Positions 8,765 through 16,162 of a stretch of 35,460 nt of DNA are shown piece after piece. Below the pieces are notes generated by a model. It was not told where the DNA came from. It ran no database searches and worked only from the letters and a program-made list of their open reading frames with translations. Origin of the DNA: Acidobacteriaceae bacterium (lineage in GTDB: Bacteria; Acidobacteriota; Terriglobia; Terriglobales; Acidobacteriaceae); assembly GCA_003134855.1 (NCBI GenBank), contig PLCS01000002.1, positions 66,658 to 102,117 on the forward strand, in the 5' to 3' direction. A program made the translations under genes and the position numbers. How positions within the stretch are numbered: position 1 is the first letter of the stretch; every line of letters starts with the position of its first letter.

Positions 8765-9180
8765 TCGTCCTGGATACCAACGTAATCTCGGCCCTGATGC
8801 GAGATACTCCTGACGAGACCATCATTCGTTGGCTCGACCGTCAGCAGCGGGCGTCTATCTGGACCACCTCGATCAACGTATTCGAGACGCGCTTCGGCCT
8901 CTATATTATGCCGGCGGGCAAGCGTCAAGCTGCCATGATGGCGCTGTACGAGCGAGTGCTCTCCGATACGATCCAGGGACGCATTGCGCTCTTTGATTCC
9001 AACGCAGCCCAACAGGCGGCCGAACTTCACGCTCAGCGCAAGGTGAAGGGCCGTCCCGGAGAGTTACGCGACACCATGATCGCGGGAATCGTGCTCGCCT
9101 CGCACGCCACCCTCGCCACGCGCAACGTCAAGCACTTCGAGGAGATTGCGTCGTCGCTGGTGAATCCCTGGGAGGCGTAA
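8761..9180 (+). CDS. vapC: VapC/FitB-type PIN-domain toxin
   Basis: 139-residue PIN ribonuclease, toxin of the pair. Acidic catalytic residues seen: D5 (MIVLDTNVIS), E42 (INVFETRFG) and D104 (GELRDTMIAG). The fourth position, often Asp in ATRNxxDF, is ATRNVKHF here, with His, as in many FitB-like members. Start overlaps the antitoxin stop (ATGA), so the two are translationally coupled. Full length and no broken motif, so the module should be active. The truncated homologue at 4470 shows the module once existed in at least two copies. Confidence 0.93.
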   Translation: MIVLDTNVISALMRDTPDETIIRWLDRQQRASIWTTSINVFETRFGLYIMPAGKRQAAMMALYERVLSDTIQGRIALFDSNAAQQAAELHAQRKVKGRPGELRDTMIAGIVLASHATLATRNVKHFEEIASSLVNPWEA

Positions 9181-9770
9181 AAGCAGGGAATAGGGAACAG
9201 GGAACAGGGATCAGAAAAAGCCTGCTGGTTGAGGTTCGTGGTTCCCATGTCCGAAAATCCGGACATGGGGCACCCAATCGTGGTGGTTGATTGAGATGTG
9301 GGCCACCTGCCACAATGGCTCCAGTGATCGATTGCAGTCCTATTTGGCTCGGGAACGAGTTGTTCAGCGTCGATATATCTAGCCGATTTTCTTGATGCGG
9401 TTCGCAATGTCCTTGCGATAGAACGATAGCCACAATCAAAAGGAGAGCGAGCGATTTTTGGGGGGTTTCCACAGTTCACCTTTCGGATTTGCCTTGACGA
9501 GAGACTCTAATTGGTCTTGACGAGAGACTCTAACTTGGAAAACCGAATCGGCGGGCAATACGAGCCCTTAGAGGTACAGAATTCAATTTTAGTATATTAC
9601 GAATATGGGCGGGTGGCACAGATCCTACAGGTTTATTCTGGGCACTGGGTGCAGGGCGCCCGGAGTTGCGCCCAGCGGACTTGGAATACAACCACCCGTT
9701 CCATTATCCATGGCGGGGCTGGCGCATGGATTGCATGGCCATCAATCCATGAGAGGTTTATGGAACCTCG
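9181..9770. other. Intergenic stretch with repeats, no supported gene
   Basis: Holds a hairpin repeat (9231-9310), a tandem duplication in which an 18-base unit (CTTGACGAGAGACTCTAA) occurs at 9493-9510 and 9516-9533, and a 9-bp inverted repeat (CATGGATTG/CAATCCATG, 9725-9751) just beyond the stop of the next minus-strand gene, where it may act as a terminator. Open frames here have no ribosome-binding site and no recognisable protein features. Confidence 0.5.
9231..9310. repeat. Hairpin repeat with GTGGTTCCCA...TGGGGCACCC ends
   Basis: Perfect 10-bp stem CCCATGTCCG/CGGACATGGG (9244-9253, 9260-9269) followed by GGCACCC, then an inverted GTGGCCCACATCTC segment at about 9286-9305. The outer words GTGGTT(T)CCCA and TGGGGCAC recur at 14658-14705 around a stem of different sequence. 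Confidence 0.6.
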
Positions 9771-10418
9771 TTACTGCCCACTCAGGCCGAGCATTGCAAG
9801 CCTCTTCTTGTCCAGCTTGCAATCTTCCAACCTTCCCCCGGACAAGATGTAGGTCACCACAACGTTCCCTTTCTTGAGGAGATCTGTCAGGTCCTTCAGG
9901 GAGAACAATGCAAACATCCCATTCGCCGTGACACCTGAGTTCCCGTAGGTCACAGGTATCGGTACGTGACAAAGCGAATGAATAACCGTGGAGCCGTCGG
10001 CTGATCGCAGGACGACATTATGGACATTCCGATCGCCCCCATAATTTAGGCTTGTCTTCTCGGACGCATTAACCCAGACCCTCAGGACCTCCAGCTTATC
10101 CTGGCTGGAAGGACCGTGGTACTCGGTCATATCCATCGCAGCTGCGTCGCGCTGCTGGTTGATGTATGCAGACGGCGTTGCGACGGAAGCCGTATACCAA
10201 AACTCGGTCCGATAGAACCTCACCACTTTCTCGGAGGGATTCACGGCGGAGATAGATGGAATGTCGAGGGTTGCAAGATAGTCGTCAGTACATATCGTCT
10301 GCCCTAAGTCCTTTACCGCTTCCTTCGCAGCCGGCGGCGTTTGGCTTCCCTTTGTCTCTTGGGCAACAAGCGATACAGACACAAGGATCAGCGTCAGTAC
10401 TACTGCATGGCTCTTCAT
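9771..10418 (-). CDS. Exported hypothetical protein
   Basis: 215 residues, not recognised. Starts MKSHAVVLTLILVSVSLVAQE, a clear signal peptide with the VAQ cleavage pattern common in acidobacteria. The mature part has three cysteines (TICTDDY, HSLCHV, LEDCKL), predicted beta-rich blocks (VVRFYRTEFWYTASV, NVHNVVLRSADGSTVIHSL) and a C-terminal KDLTDLLKKGNVVVTYIL segment. GAGGGAGAGGAAAC lies before the ATG at 10418, better than the upstream alternative at 10463. Single gene; a 9-bp inverted repeat follows its stop. Confidence 0.75.
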   Translation of the reverse strand: MKSHAVVLTLILVSVSLVAQETKGSQTPPAAKEAVKDLGQTICTDDYLATLDIPSISAVNPSEKVVRFYRTEFWYTASVATPSAYINQQRDAAAMDMTEYHGPSSQDKLEVLRVWVNASEKTSLNYGGDRNVHNVVLRSADGSTVIHSLCHVPIPVTYGNSGVTANGMFALFSLKDLTDLLKKGNVVVTYILSGGRLEDCKLDKKRLAMLGLSGQ

Positions 10419-10505
10419 TTGTACAGTTTCCTCTCCCTCAATCGTACCTTTTTCCAGGAGCAATGAGTTAGGTAAATTTGGCCTTCATGGGCAGGTGGCC
10501 CATTT

Positions 10506-10627
10506 CTGACCATTATAGTTGGGTGGCTGACCTCTCGATTATGAGATGGGTGAGACGATGAACCTCGACCGGCAGTTTTTGTTCTCGGACACTCCGGATT
10601 CCGAGGATTCCCCGCTCTGAAAATCCA
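10506..10627 (+). repeat. Dispersed repeat, copy B, with 20-codon mini-ORF
   Basis: Matches copy A (6282-6402) along its length. The 20-codon frame at 10558-10620 differs from copy A at four bases (two silent, two changing residues) with no stop or shift. It is followed at 10630-10651 by GCCCT ... AGGGC, a partly palindromic word of a kind common as an intergenic repeat in many genomes. Confidence 0.75.
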
Positions 10628-10670
10628 GGCCCTTCGGCTACGCTCAGGGCAGGCTCTGGGCGCCCAGCAC

Positions 10671-10973
10671 TTATTCGCTGAAAAGCGTCTCGAAGTTTTG
10701 CCCGCCGTAGAAGATGCCGAGAATGGTTACGACTTCGCCGGTAACTTCGAAGGGGATGCTGACGCGCCGCCGGAAGCCGAAGACACGCAGACCGGGGCGG
10801 ATATCATCCCGCCGCGCGCCGCGCATGGGAAAGGTCTTCAGGCTCTCGCATTGCTCCACAATCGCATCGGTGTAGCGGGCGGCAATCTCCGGAGAAGCTG
10901 CCGCGGCAATATGAAAAAAGAGAGCAAGCAGTTGCGCCTCCGCTTCCGGAGCGTAGATAACGCTGTACATCAT
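10671..10973 (-). CDS. parE: ParE/RelE-superfamily toxin
   Basis: 100-residue toxin of the RelE/ParE superfamily. Visible hallmarks: APEAEAQLLALFFHIA at the N-terminus, ARYTDAIVEQCESLKTFPMRGARRDDIRPGLRVF in the middle, and the C-terminal strand EVVTILGIFYGGQNFE. The RGARRDD and GLRVFGFRRR stretches are typical of ParE members, which act on gyrase. It overlaps the upstream antitoxin by four bases (ATGA) and is second in that operon. Full length, apparently intact. Confidence 0.92.
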   Translation of the reverse strand: MMYSVIYAPEAEAQLLALFFHIAAAASPEIAARYTDAIVEQCESLKTFPMRGARRDDIRPGLRVFGFRRRVSIPFEVTGEVVTILGIFYGGQNFETLFSE

Positions 10974-11248
10974 TCTGCCCGGAGAGCGGACTTATGGGCC
11001 GCCGCCAGGGATGCACGCACCTGGGCTACCGATCGGGCGCGGGAGGGGTCGGCTTTCATGGCATCGTAGGCCGTGGCCACATCTTCCCGCAGCCATGCCT
11101 CAAGGGCTCGGTTGCGCATCTCCAGTGCCCGCAGTCCGTCGCGTATGATCTCGCTTTCGGAAGCATATTCGCCGGACTCGACCCTGGCGCGAACCATCAC
11201 AGCCATTTCATTGGGCAAGGTGATGCTTAACTGACGTGTAGAACGCAT
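10970..11248 (-). CDS. parD: ParD-family RHH antitoxin
   Basis: 92-residue antitoxin. STRQLSITLPNEMAVMVRARVESGEYASESEIIRDGLR is a classic ParD/CopG ribbon-helix-helix domain; the C-terminal half (RNRALEAWLREDVATAYDAMKADPSRA) is the helical toxin-binding region. GGGAGG lies seven bases before the ATG. A perfect inverted repeat covers the promoter region (11268-11282). It precedes and overlaps the ParE gene. Confidence 0.93.
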   Translation of the reverse strand: MRSTRQLSITLPNEMAVMVRARVESGEYASESEIIRDGLRALEMRNRALEAWLREDVATAYDAMKADPSRARSVAQVRASLAAAHKSALRAE

Positions 11249-11267
11249 GGATTCGCCTCCCTTTGAA

Positions 11268-11304
11268 TAGGATTTAATCCTACCATACGGCGATCATATA
11301 GCAA
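11268..11304 (-). promoter_or_regulatory. parDE promoter/operator
   Basis: On the minus strand TTGCTA (11304-11299), a 16-base spacer and TAGGAT (11282-11277) fit a weak sigma-70 promoter. A perfect 7-1-7 inverted repeat, TAGGATT-A-AATCCTA read on that strand (11268-11282), covers the -10 box, as expected for ParD autorepression. Confidence 0.6.
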
Positions 11305-11322
11305 ATCCATGATCGACATTCG

Positions 11323-11589
11323 CTATCCCCCAAAGTCCCGATCCGCGCCCGGCTGCATATCCGCGGGTAGTTCCTTCTTGAGGCGGTTGCCGTCCTTGTC
11401 GATGATGCCCAAGGCAATGGCCCTTTCGCACGAGGCGCGAATGCGCCTTCCGCCCTCTTCGAGCACCCGATCCATCAACGCCCTGTGCTCGGCCAGGTAC
11501 TCCGGCGAGTACGTCTTTTTCACATAGACCGTTTTGGGGGCTTCCACGGCGCTCTCGTCCAACTCCCGAACCACAGTTTCAGTTGCCAT
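11323..11589 (-). CDS. Small hypothetical protein
   Basis: 88 residues, not recognised. Begins MATETVVRELDESAVEAPKTVYVKKTYSPEY and has a central helical stretch (AEHRALMDRVLEEGGRRIRASCERAIALGI). No signal peptide or membrane segment. AGGAGG sits five bases before the ATG at 11589. It lies 74 bases upstream of parD on the same strand, separated by the parD operator, so co-regulation is possible but not shown. Confidence 0.6.
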   Translation of the reverse strand: MATETVVRELDESAVEAPKTVYVKKTYSPEYLAEHRALMDRVLEEGGRRIRASCERAIALGIIDKDGNRLKKELPADMQPGADRDFGG

Positions 11590-11837
11590 CACGCCCTCCT
11601 GTTCTATGAATTCTAGTCCTCATGCGGTGGGAATGAAAGGTCACCGTTGCCGGGCGCCTCATCGACTGCGGCGGCGGTCACATACCCTCGAATGCGGGCG
11701 CATTATAATCGGAACGATTTGCAACATCTTTCCGGATGCAGGGGGGGCGGCAGGCGGGCCGGTTCGAGCCCTAATGCGTCATGGAAGCCAATGAAACGCA
11801 AGTTCTTAACCCAGCCAACAAAGGAGCGAAACTCCCC

Positions 11838-12527
11838 ATGCATACCCATGAAATCGAAGAGATGTGCGTAGTCGCCAAGGGTGCGAATCACGGCCCGGCG
11901 CCTATTCCGCAAGAAGGCCGGTGGACCAAAGTCAAGGAAGTGACCGACGTCTTCGGACTGACCCACGGCGTGGGTTGGTGCGCTCCCCAGCAGGGAGCCT
12001 GCAAGCTGACGTTGAACGTCAAAAAAGGCATCATCGAGGAAGCGCTGATTGAGACGATCGGCTGCACCGGCATGACGCAATCCGCCGCCATGGCCGCGGA
12101 GATTCTTCCCGGCAAGACGATTCTGGAAGCGCTGAATACCGATCTGGTTTGCGATGCGATCAACGTGGCGATGCGCGAGCTGTTCCTGCAAATCGTCTAT
12201 GGCCGCACGCAGACCGCGTTTTCCGAGGGCGGGCTGCCCATCGGCGCCGGCCTGGAAGATCTGGGCAAGGGCTTGCGCAGCGTGACCGCGACCATGTACG
12301 GCACCACCGAAAAGGGCGCGCGCTATCTCGAACTGGCCGAGGGCTACGTTACGGAACTCGCTCTCGACGAAGACAACGAGATCATCGGCTACAAGTTCGT
12401 CCGGCTCGGACCCATGATGGACTCCATCGCCAAGGGCGTGGATGCGCAGACCGCGCTGACCAAGGCAACCGGCACCTATGGCCGCTATGCCGACGCCGTC
12501 AAAACCATCAACCCCCGCAAGGAATAA
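11838..12527 (+). CDS. NifU-like iron-sulfur scaffold protein, partner of GGGtGRT protein
   Basis: 229 residues. Related to the N-terminal scaffold domain of NifU/IscU: GWCAPQQGACKLTLNV, LIETIGCTGMTQSAAMA and DLVCDAINVAMREL line up with the three cluster-binding cysteine regions, giving C48, C55, C76 and C105, plus C10. It is longer than IscU and has a distinct C-terminal half (GGLPIGAGLEDLGKGLRS ... GPMMDSIAKG). This is the form found next to GGGtGRT genes in other bacteria; its biochemical role is not established as far as I know. The start at 11838 (MHTHEIEEMC) fits relatives better than the ATG at 11781; AAGGAG lies eleven bases upstream. A TATAAT box is at 11704-11709 without a clear -35. 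The next gene starts 11 bases after the stop. Confidence 0.88.
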   Translation: MHTHEIEEMCVVAKGANHGPAPIPQEGRWTKVKEVTDVFGLTHGVGWCAPQQGACKLTLNVKKGIIEEALIETIGCTGMTQSAAMAAEILPGKTILEALNTDLVCDAINVAMRELFLQIVYGRTQTAFSEGGLPIGAGLEDLGKGLRSVTATMYGTTEKGARYLELAEGYVTELALDEDNEIIGYKFVRLGPMMDSIAKGVDAQTALTKATGTYGRYADAVKTINPRKE

Positions 12528-12537
12528 GGAGAAGACC

Positions 12538-13539
12538 ATGGCTTTATTTGAAGGATATGAGAGAAGGATTGCGCAGATCGACTCCTTTCTTGCCGCCAAC
12601 GGCATTGAATCGCTGGAAAAGGCCGAGCATATCTGCCTGGACAAGAATGTGGATGTGCGCAAGATTGTGAAGTCCATCCAGAACATTTCATTTGAGAACG
12701 CTGGCTGGGCCTATCTGATTGGCGCGGCCGCCGCCATCAAGAAGAATCAAACCGTTGCCGCGGAGATTGCCGAAACGCTGGGCGCCGGCCTACAGGCCTT
12801 CTGCATTCCCGGCTCGGTTGCCGACGATCGCAAGGTCGGTATCGGCCACGGCAATCTGGCTGCGATGCTGCTGCGCGAAGAGACCGGCTGCTTTGCCTTT
12901 TGCGCGGGGCATGAATCCTTTGCCGCAGCCGAGGGCGCCATCGGCCTGGCTCGCTCCGCGAACAATGCGCGCAAGACACCTTTGCGCGTAGTTCTCAACG
13001 GCCTGGGCAAGGATGCGGCGCTGATTATCTCGCGCGTCAACGGTTTCACCTATGTGCAGACCGAGTTCGACTACGCGACCAGCAAGCTGAACGTGGTACG
13101 CGAGAAGGCCTATTCCAAAGGAGAACGCGCGGCTGTGCGCTGCTATGGCGCGGACGATGTGCGCGAGGGCGTGGCGATCATGCACCTGGAGCGGGTCGAT
13201 GTGGCCATTACCGGCAACTCGACCAACCCGACGCGCTTCCAGCATCCGGTGATGGCGATCTACAAGAAGGAGCGGCTGCTCGATGGCAAGAAATTCTTCT
13301 CGGTCGCTTCCGGCGGAGGCACGGGAAGAACGCTGCATCCCGACAACATGGGAGCGGGTCCTGCTTCCTACGGCATGACCGACACCATGGGCCGGATGCA
13401 CTCGGATGCGCAGTTCGCCGGATCGTCCTCGGTGCCCGCGCACGTGGAGATGATGGGCCTGATCGGCATGGGCAACAATCCCATGGTGGGCGCATCGGTC
13501 GCGGTTGCGGTCGCGGTCGAAGGCGCGATGCGGGCATAA
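12538..13539 (+). CDS. GGGtGRT-family protein
   Basis: 333 residues. Member of the family named for its GGGTGRT motif, here at residues 259-265 in SVASGGGTGRTLHPDNMG. Other conserved-looking blocks: HICLDKNVD, FENAGWAYLIGAAAAIKK, GIGHGNLAAMLLREETGCFAFCAGHESFAAAEGAIG and NSTNPTRFQHPVMAIYK. Cytoplasmic, with no signal or membrane segment. AAGGAGAAGACC precedes the ATG. It forms a tight operon with the scaffold protein and ends at a strong terminator (13586). I know of no assigned biochemical function; the glycine-rich motif and the cluster-scaffold partner suggest a nucleotide- or cofactor-binding role, which is inference. Confidence 0.92.
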   Translation: MALFEGYERRIAQIDSFLAANGIESLEKAEHICLDKNVDVRKIVKSIQNISFENAGWAYLIGAAAAIKKNQTVAAEIAETLGAGLQAFCIPGSVADDRKVGIGHGNLAAMLLREETGCFAFCAGHESFAAAEGAIGLARSANNARKTPLRVVLNGLGKDAALIISRVNGFTYVQTEFDYATSKLNVVREKAYSKGERAAVRCYGADDVREGVAIMHLERVDVAITGNSTNPTRFQHPVMAIYKKERLLDGKKFFSVASGGGTGRTLHPDNMGAGPASYGMTDTMGRMHSDAQFAGSSSVPAHVEMMGLIGMGNNPMVGASVAVAVAVEGAMRA

Positions 13540-13585
13540 GGGCCGCAGGCATGCCATCTTTTCCAGCCAGTTGAGCAAGGCAAGA

Positions 13586-13628
13586 CAAAAGACCAGATCA
13601 AGGCGCATATCCTTGATTTGGTCTTTTG
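13586..13628. terminator. Long intrinsic terminator between GGGtGRT operon and tRNA-Met
   Basis: An 18-bp stem with one G-T pair and a 7-base loop (CAAAAGACCA/TGGTCTTTTG outside, ATCAAGG/CCTTGAT inside). A-rich and T-rich ends on either side make it able to stop the operon on the plus strand and the convergent tRNA on the minus strand. Confidence 0.85.
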
Positions 13629-13659
13629 CTTCTGGTCTTGTGGATGGATTGCCGGAACT

Positions 13660-13736
13660 TGGTGGCGGGAGGCAGGATCGAACTGCCGACCTACGGGTTA
13701 TGAATCCGTCGCTCTAACCATCTGAGCTACCCCGCC
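13660..13736 (-). tRNA. tRNA-Met (CAT), elongator type
   Basis: Read on the minus strand this is a 77-base cloverleaf including an encoded CCA end. Acceptor GGCGGGG pairs with TCCCGCC (one G-T pair), the D arm has GCTC ... GAGC, the anticodon stem ACGGA/ (A)CCCGT carries the loop TTCATAA with anticodon CAT, and the T arm has GGCAG-TTCGATC-CTGCC. Anticodon CAT also occurs in initiator tRNA and tRNA-Ile2; the fully paired first acceptor base pair argues against an initiator, and the body matches elongator Met genes. Confidence 0.95.
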
Positions 13737-13867
13737 GGATGAGTCGCGGGCCGCGAAGGCCCGGCCAGAGGAAGCGGGCAAAGACAGGGCTCCGCGCACA
13801 ACTCCCTACTCCGATGATACGGGCGGCTGGAGGAGAGGTCAAACCCTGGCGCGGTACACTCGACTGC

Positions 13868-14638
13868 ATGAGCACGATTCGTATTGCCGGGGTGATTCCG
13901 GCCCGGCTCAGTTCCACGCGGCTCAGCCGCAAGGTGCTGCGCTTGATTGCCGGCAGGCCGATGGTCGAATGGGTCTGGCGCGCGGCCATGGCCAGCGGCA
14001 TGATGGACTCGGTGGTGGTGGCCACCGACTCCGACGAGGTGGCCGGCGTTTGCCGGGAGCGCGGGATTCCCGTGGCGATGACCTCGGCTGCCTGCCCCAG
14101 TGGGTCAGACCGCGTGCGCGAGGTAGCCCGCCAGATCGAGGCTGAGATTTACGTCAACATCCAGGGCGACGAGCCGACGCTGACCGCGGAGTTTTTCCCG
14201 CCGCTGCTGGCGCTCTTTGACCGTCCGGAGGTCGAGGTGGCCACGCTGGCCGTTCGCTGCCCGCCGGAGGAGATCGCCGACCCCAACGCCGTCAAGGTGG
14301 TCACGGCGCTCGACGGCCGCGCGCTCTACTTTTCGCGGGCGACGATCCCGTTCGACCGCGACATGGGCCGCGGGCGCGATCCGGTCGGCGATGGCTCCGG
14401 CTTCACCGGCTATCGCAAGCACCTGGGGATTTATGCCTATCGCAAGGCCGCGCTGGAGCGCTTTGCCGCTCTGCCGCCTTCGCCGCTGGAGCTGGCCGAG
14501 CGGCTGGAGCAGTTGCGGCTGCTGGAAAACGGCATTGCGCTCTATGTGGCCGAAGCTCCCGGCGACACCATCGGCGTGGACACGGAGACCGATTTGCTGC
14601 GGGCTGAGGCAGTGCTGATGGGGCGCGCCGCACAGTAG
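13868..14638 (+). CDS. kdsB: 3-deoxy-manno-octulosonate cytidylyltransferase
   Basis: Activates Kdo to CMP-Kdo for the inner core of lipopolysaccharide, in the cytoplasm. 256 residues from ATG 13868, matching the family's ~250; the frame is open back to 13739 but that part runs into the tRNA flank. Motifs: the nucleotide-binding loop VIPARLSSTRLSRK (families usually show STRLPGK or STRLPRK, so Ser replaces Pro), YVNIQGDEP, SRATIPFDRD, YRKHLGIYAYRK and GDTIGVDTETDL. Single gene. Its presence indicates an LPS-bearing outer membrane. Confidence 0.95.
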   Translation: MSTIRIAGVIPARLSSTRLSRKVLRLIAGRPMVEWVWRAAMASGMMDSVVVATDSDEVAGVCRERGIPVAMTSAACPSGSDRVREVARQIEAEIYVNIQGDEPTLTAEFFPPLLALFDRPEVEVATLAVRCPPEEIADPNAVKVVTALDGRALYFSRATIPFDRDMGRGRDPVGDGSGFTGYRKHLGIYAYRKAALERFAALPPSPLELAERLEQLRLLENGIALYVAEAPGDTIGVDTETDLLRAEAVLMGRAAQ

Positions 14639-14649
14639 GCAAGCAATAA

Positions 14650-14741
14650 TTGGATTTGTGGTTTCCCACCTTTGCGCCAGGAAAAAGGCGCAAAGATGGG
14701 GCACGGGGCTGTGCAGTCGTACCGGCCACTGATAAATCCAA
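14650..14741. repeat. Hairpin repeat with GTGGTTTCCCA...TGGGGCAC ends
   Basis: A stem of CCCA-C-CTTTGCGCC and GGCGCAAAG-A-TGGG (14665-14700) is framed by GTGGTTT and GGCAC, the same ends as the repeat at 9231 although the stem sequence differs. TTGGATTT at 14650 and AAATCCAA at 14734-14741 bracket the unit as an outer inverted repeat. Confidence 0.6.
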
Positions 14742-14788
14742 ATCACGCGCAAGAATCGGGTAGCCTGCCGGGGTGCTGATCGGCGACC

Positions 14789-15664
14789 ATGGTTCTCATG
14801 AGCGGCAAAACGCAATTCGCGGAATCCGGCGGACCTGTCGATAAGGTTCGCGCGCACATCGAGGCCCATCACGACCGCCCCATCCCGCTGGCCGAACTGG
14901 GACGGCTGGTCCACTTGAGCCCCTTCACCGTGCAGCGGCTCTTCAAGCAGGCGCTCGGCGTCAGCCCGCTGCAATATCAGCGAGCGCTGCGCGCGGCCAG
15001 CCTGCGCGGCGCGCTCAAGCAGGGAGAGTCCGTGACCAGCGCCATTTACAACGCCGGCTTCGGTTCCTCCAGCCGCGGCTATGATGGCGCGCAACTGGGC
15101 ATGACCCCCGCGCGCTTTGCCGCCGGCGGGCGCGGCGAGCAGATCGGCTGGTGCTCGGCGCGTTCTCCTTTTGGCTGGGTGATCGTGGGAGCAACCGAGC
15201 GCGGGCTTTGCTGGCTGGCGTTGGCGGGAACGAAGGCCGAGGCCGAGGCGAGCCTGCGCGAGGAGTTTCCCGCCGCTGAGCTGCGGCGCGATCCGGCGCT
15301 GGCGAGCATGGTGGATGCGGCGCTGCAATCTGTCTGTGGCCCGGCATACTCATCGGAAAAGTCCGCCGCACCACAGGAGCTGGACCTGCGCGGGACGGCC
15401 TTTCAACTGCGCGTCTGGCAGGCGCTGCGCCAGATTCCGCGCGGCGAAACGCGCAGCTACAGCCAGTTGGCGCGGGAGATGGGCGCGCCCAACTCGACCC
15501 GCGCCGTGGCCCAGGCCTGCGCGATGAATCGCGTGGCGCTGGTGGTGCCCTGCCATCGCGTTGTCGGCGTGAGTGGCGCGCTAACCGGCTATCGCTGGGG
15601 CGTGGAGCGCAAGCGGATGCTGCTGGAAGCCGAAAACCAGAGAACACCGGCGAGCATCGCTTAA
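14789..15664 (+). CDS. AraC-type HTH / O6-alkylguanine-DNA alkyltransferase fusion (Ada-like, no N-terminal Ada domain)
   Basis: DNA repair protein that moves alkyl groups from guanine O6 to its own cysteine. 291 residues in two parts: an AraC-type helix-turn-helix (residues ~15-115; IPLAELGRLVHLSPFTVQRLFKQALGVSPLQYQRALR) and a methyltransferase domain (~125-285; FQLRVWQALRQIPRGETRSYSQLAREMGAPNSTRAVAQA, then the active-site VVPCHRVVG). The zinc-binding N-terminal domain of E. coli Ada, which senses methyl phosphotriesters, is absent, so how the HTH is switched is unclear. Start taken at the first ATG; one at 14798 is possible, neither with a clear ribosome-binding site. A 7-bp CCCCGGC/GCCGGGG hairpin follows the stop. 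Confidence 0.92.
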   Translation: MVLMSGKTQFAESGGPVDKVRAHIEAHHDRPIPLAELGRLVHLSPFTVQRLFKQALGVSPLQYQRALRAASLRGALKQGESVTSAIYNAGFGSSSRGYDGAQLGMTPARFAAGGRGEQIGWCSARSPFGWVIVGATERGLCWLALAGTKAEAEASLREEFPAAELRRDPALASMVDAALQSVCGPAYSSEKSAAPQELDLRGTAFQLRVWQALRQIPRGETRSYSQLAREMGAPNSTRAVAQACAMNRVALVVPCHRVVGVSGALTGYRWGVERKRMLLEAENQRTPASIA

Positions 15665-15691
15665 CTTCTCTCGCTATTCCGATAGGGAGAA

Positions 15692-16017
15692 CCCCGGCTT
15701 TGCCGGGGTGCCAGTAACAGTTTGACATTTACGGGAGCCGCTCCCGGTTTGTGTTTTTACCTTCTTCTCGCAAGAACGTTAAAAGGGCGTGGAGCATGAG
15801 CGCCGTTCCTACGGAACTCCGGATGAATTACTGGTTACGCCAACCCCACGCTACCACCCCAAGAAACAAAGACCGTTTCTTGGGGACCTCGGTGAAGCGC
15901 GGGGCTAACAACCACTGCGCCTACGGCGCGGGCGACTGGCTGCTGCCGGCATGGAACGTTTCGGCACAGGCCCCTTTGAGGGGCCACCAACCATAAAGCC
16001 TCCGGCTTTGCCGGAGG
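15692..16017. repeat. Multi-hairpin non-coding element
   Basis: Between the alkyltransferase gene and the next gene lie about 500 bases without a supported gene. They hold a series of perfect hairpins: CCCCGGC-ttt-GCCGGGG (15692-15708), GTTCC-tac-GGAAC (15805-15817), an 11-bp stem CCCCAAGAAAC/GTTTCTTGGGG with 7-base loop (15857-15885), GCGCC-tac-GGCGC (15917-15929), GGCCCCT-ttg-AGGGGCC (15969-15985) and CCTCCGGC-ttt-GCCGGAGG (15999-16017). The word GGGGCTAACAAC (15901) precedes one of them. Most loops are three bases. It resembles intergenic repeat elements seen in several phyla, but I cannot name it. Confidence 0.6.
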
Positions 16018-16162
16018 ATACTTACTGGATAAGATGAAGTTGGAGAAGGCAGCTACGCCACTTGCGAATTGCTGCGGGAGCACGCGCGGCGGAGCGCCGG
16101 CTCCGGCTGAATACGCAAAGCTCTGTACAACAGAAACAGGATGACCGCCGTCTGCAGGATGG

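Noticed and set aside
11703..12686. Open frame of 327 codons on the minus strand
   Set aside because: Antisense to the scaffold gene, no protein features.
14105..15328. Open frame of 407 codons on the minus strand
   Set aside because: Covers kdsB and the alkyltransferase gene in antisense; both real genes have intact active-site motifs on the plus strand.
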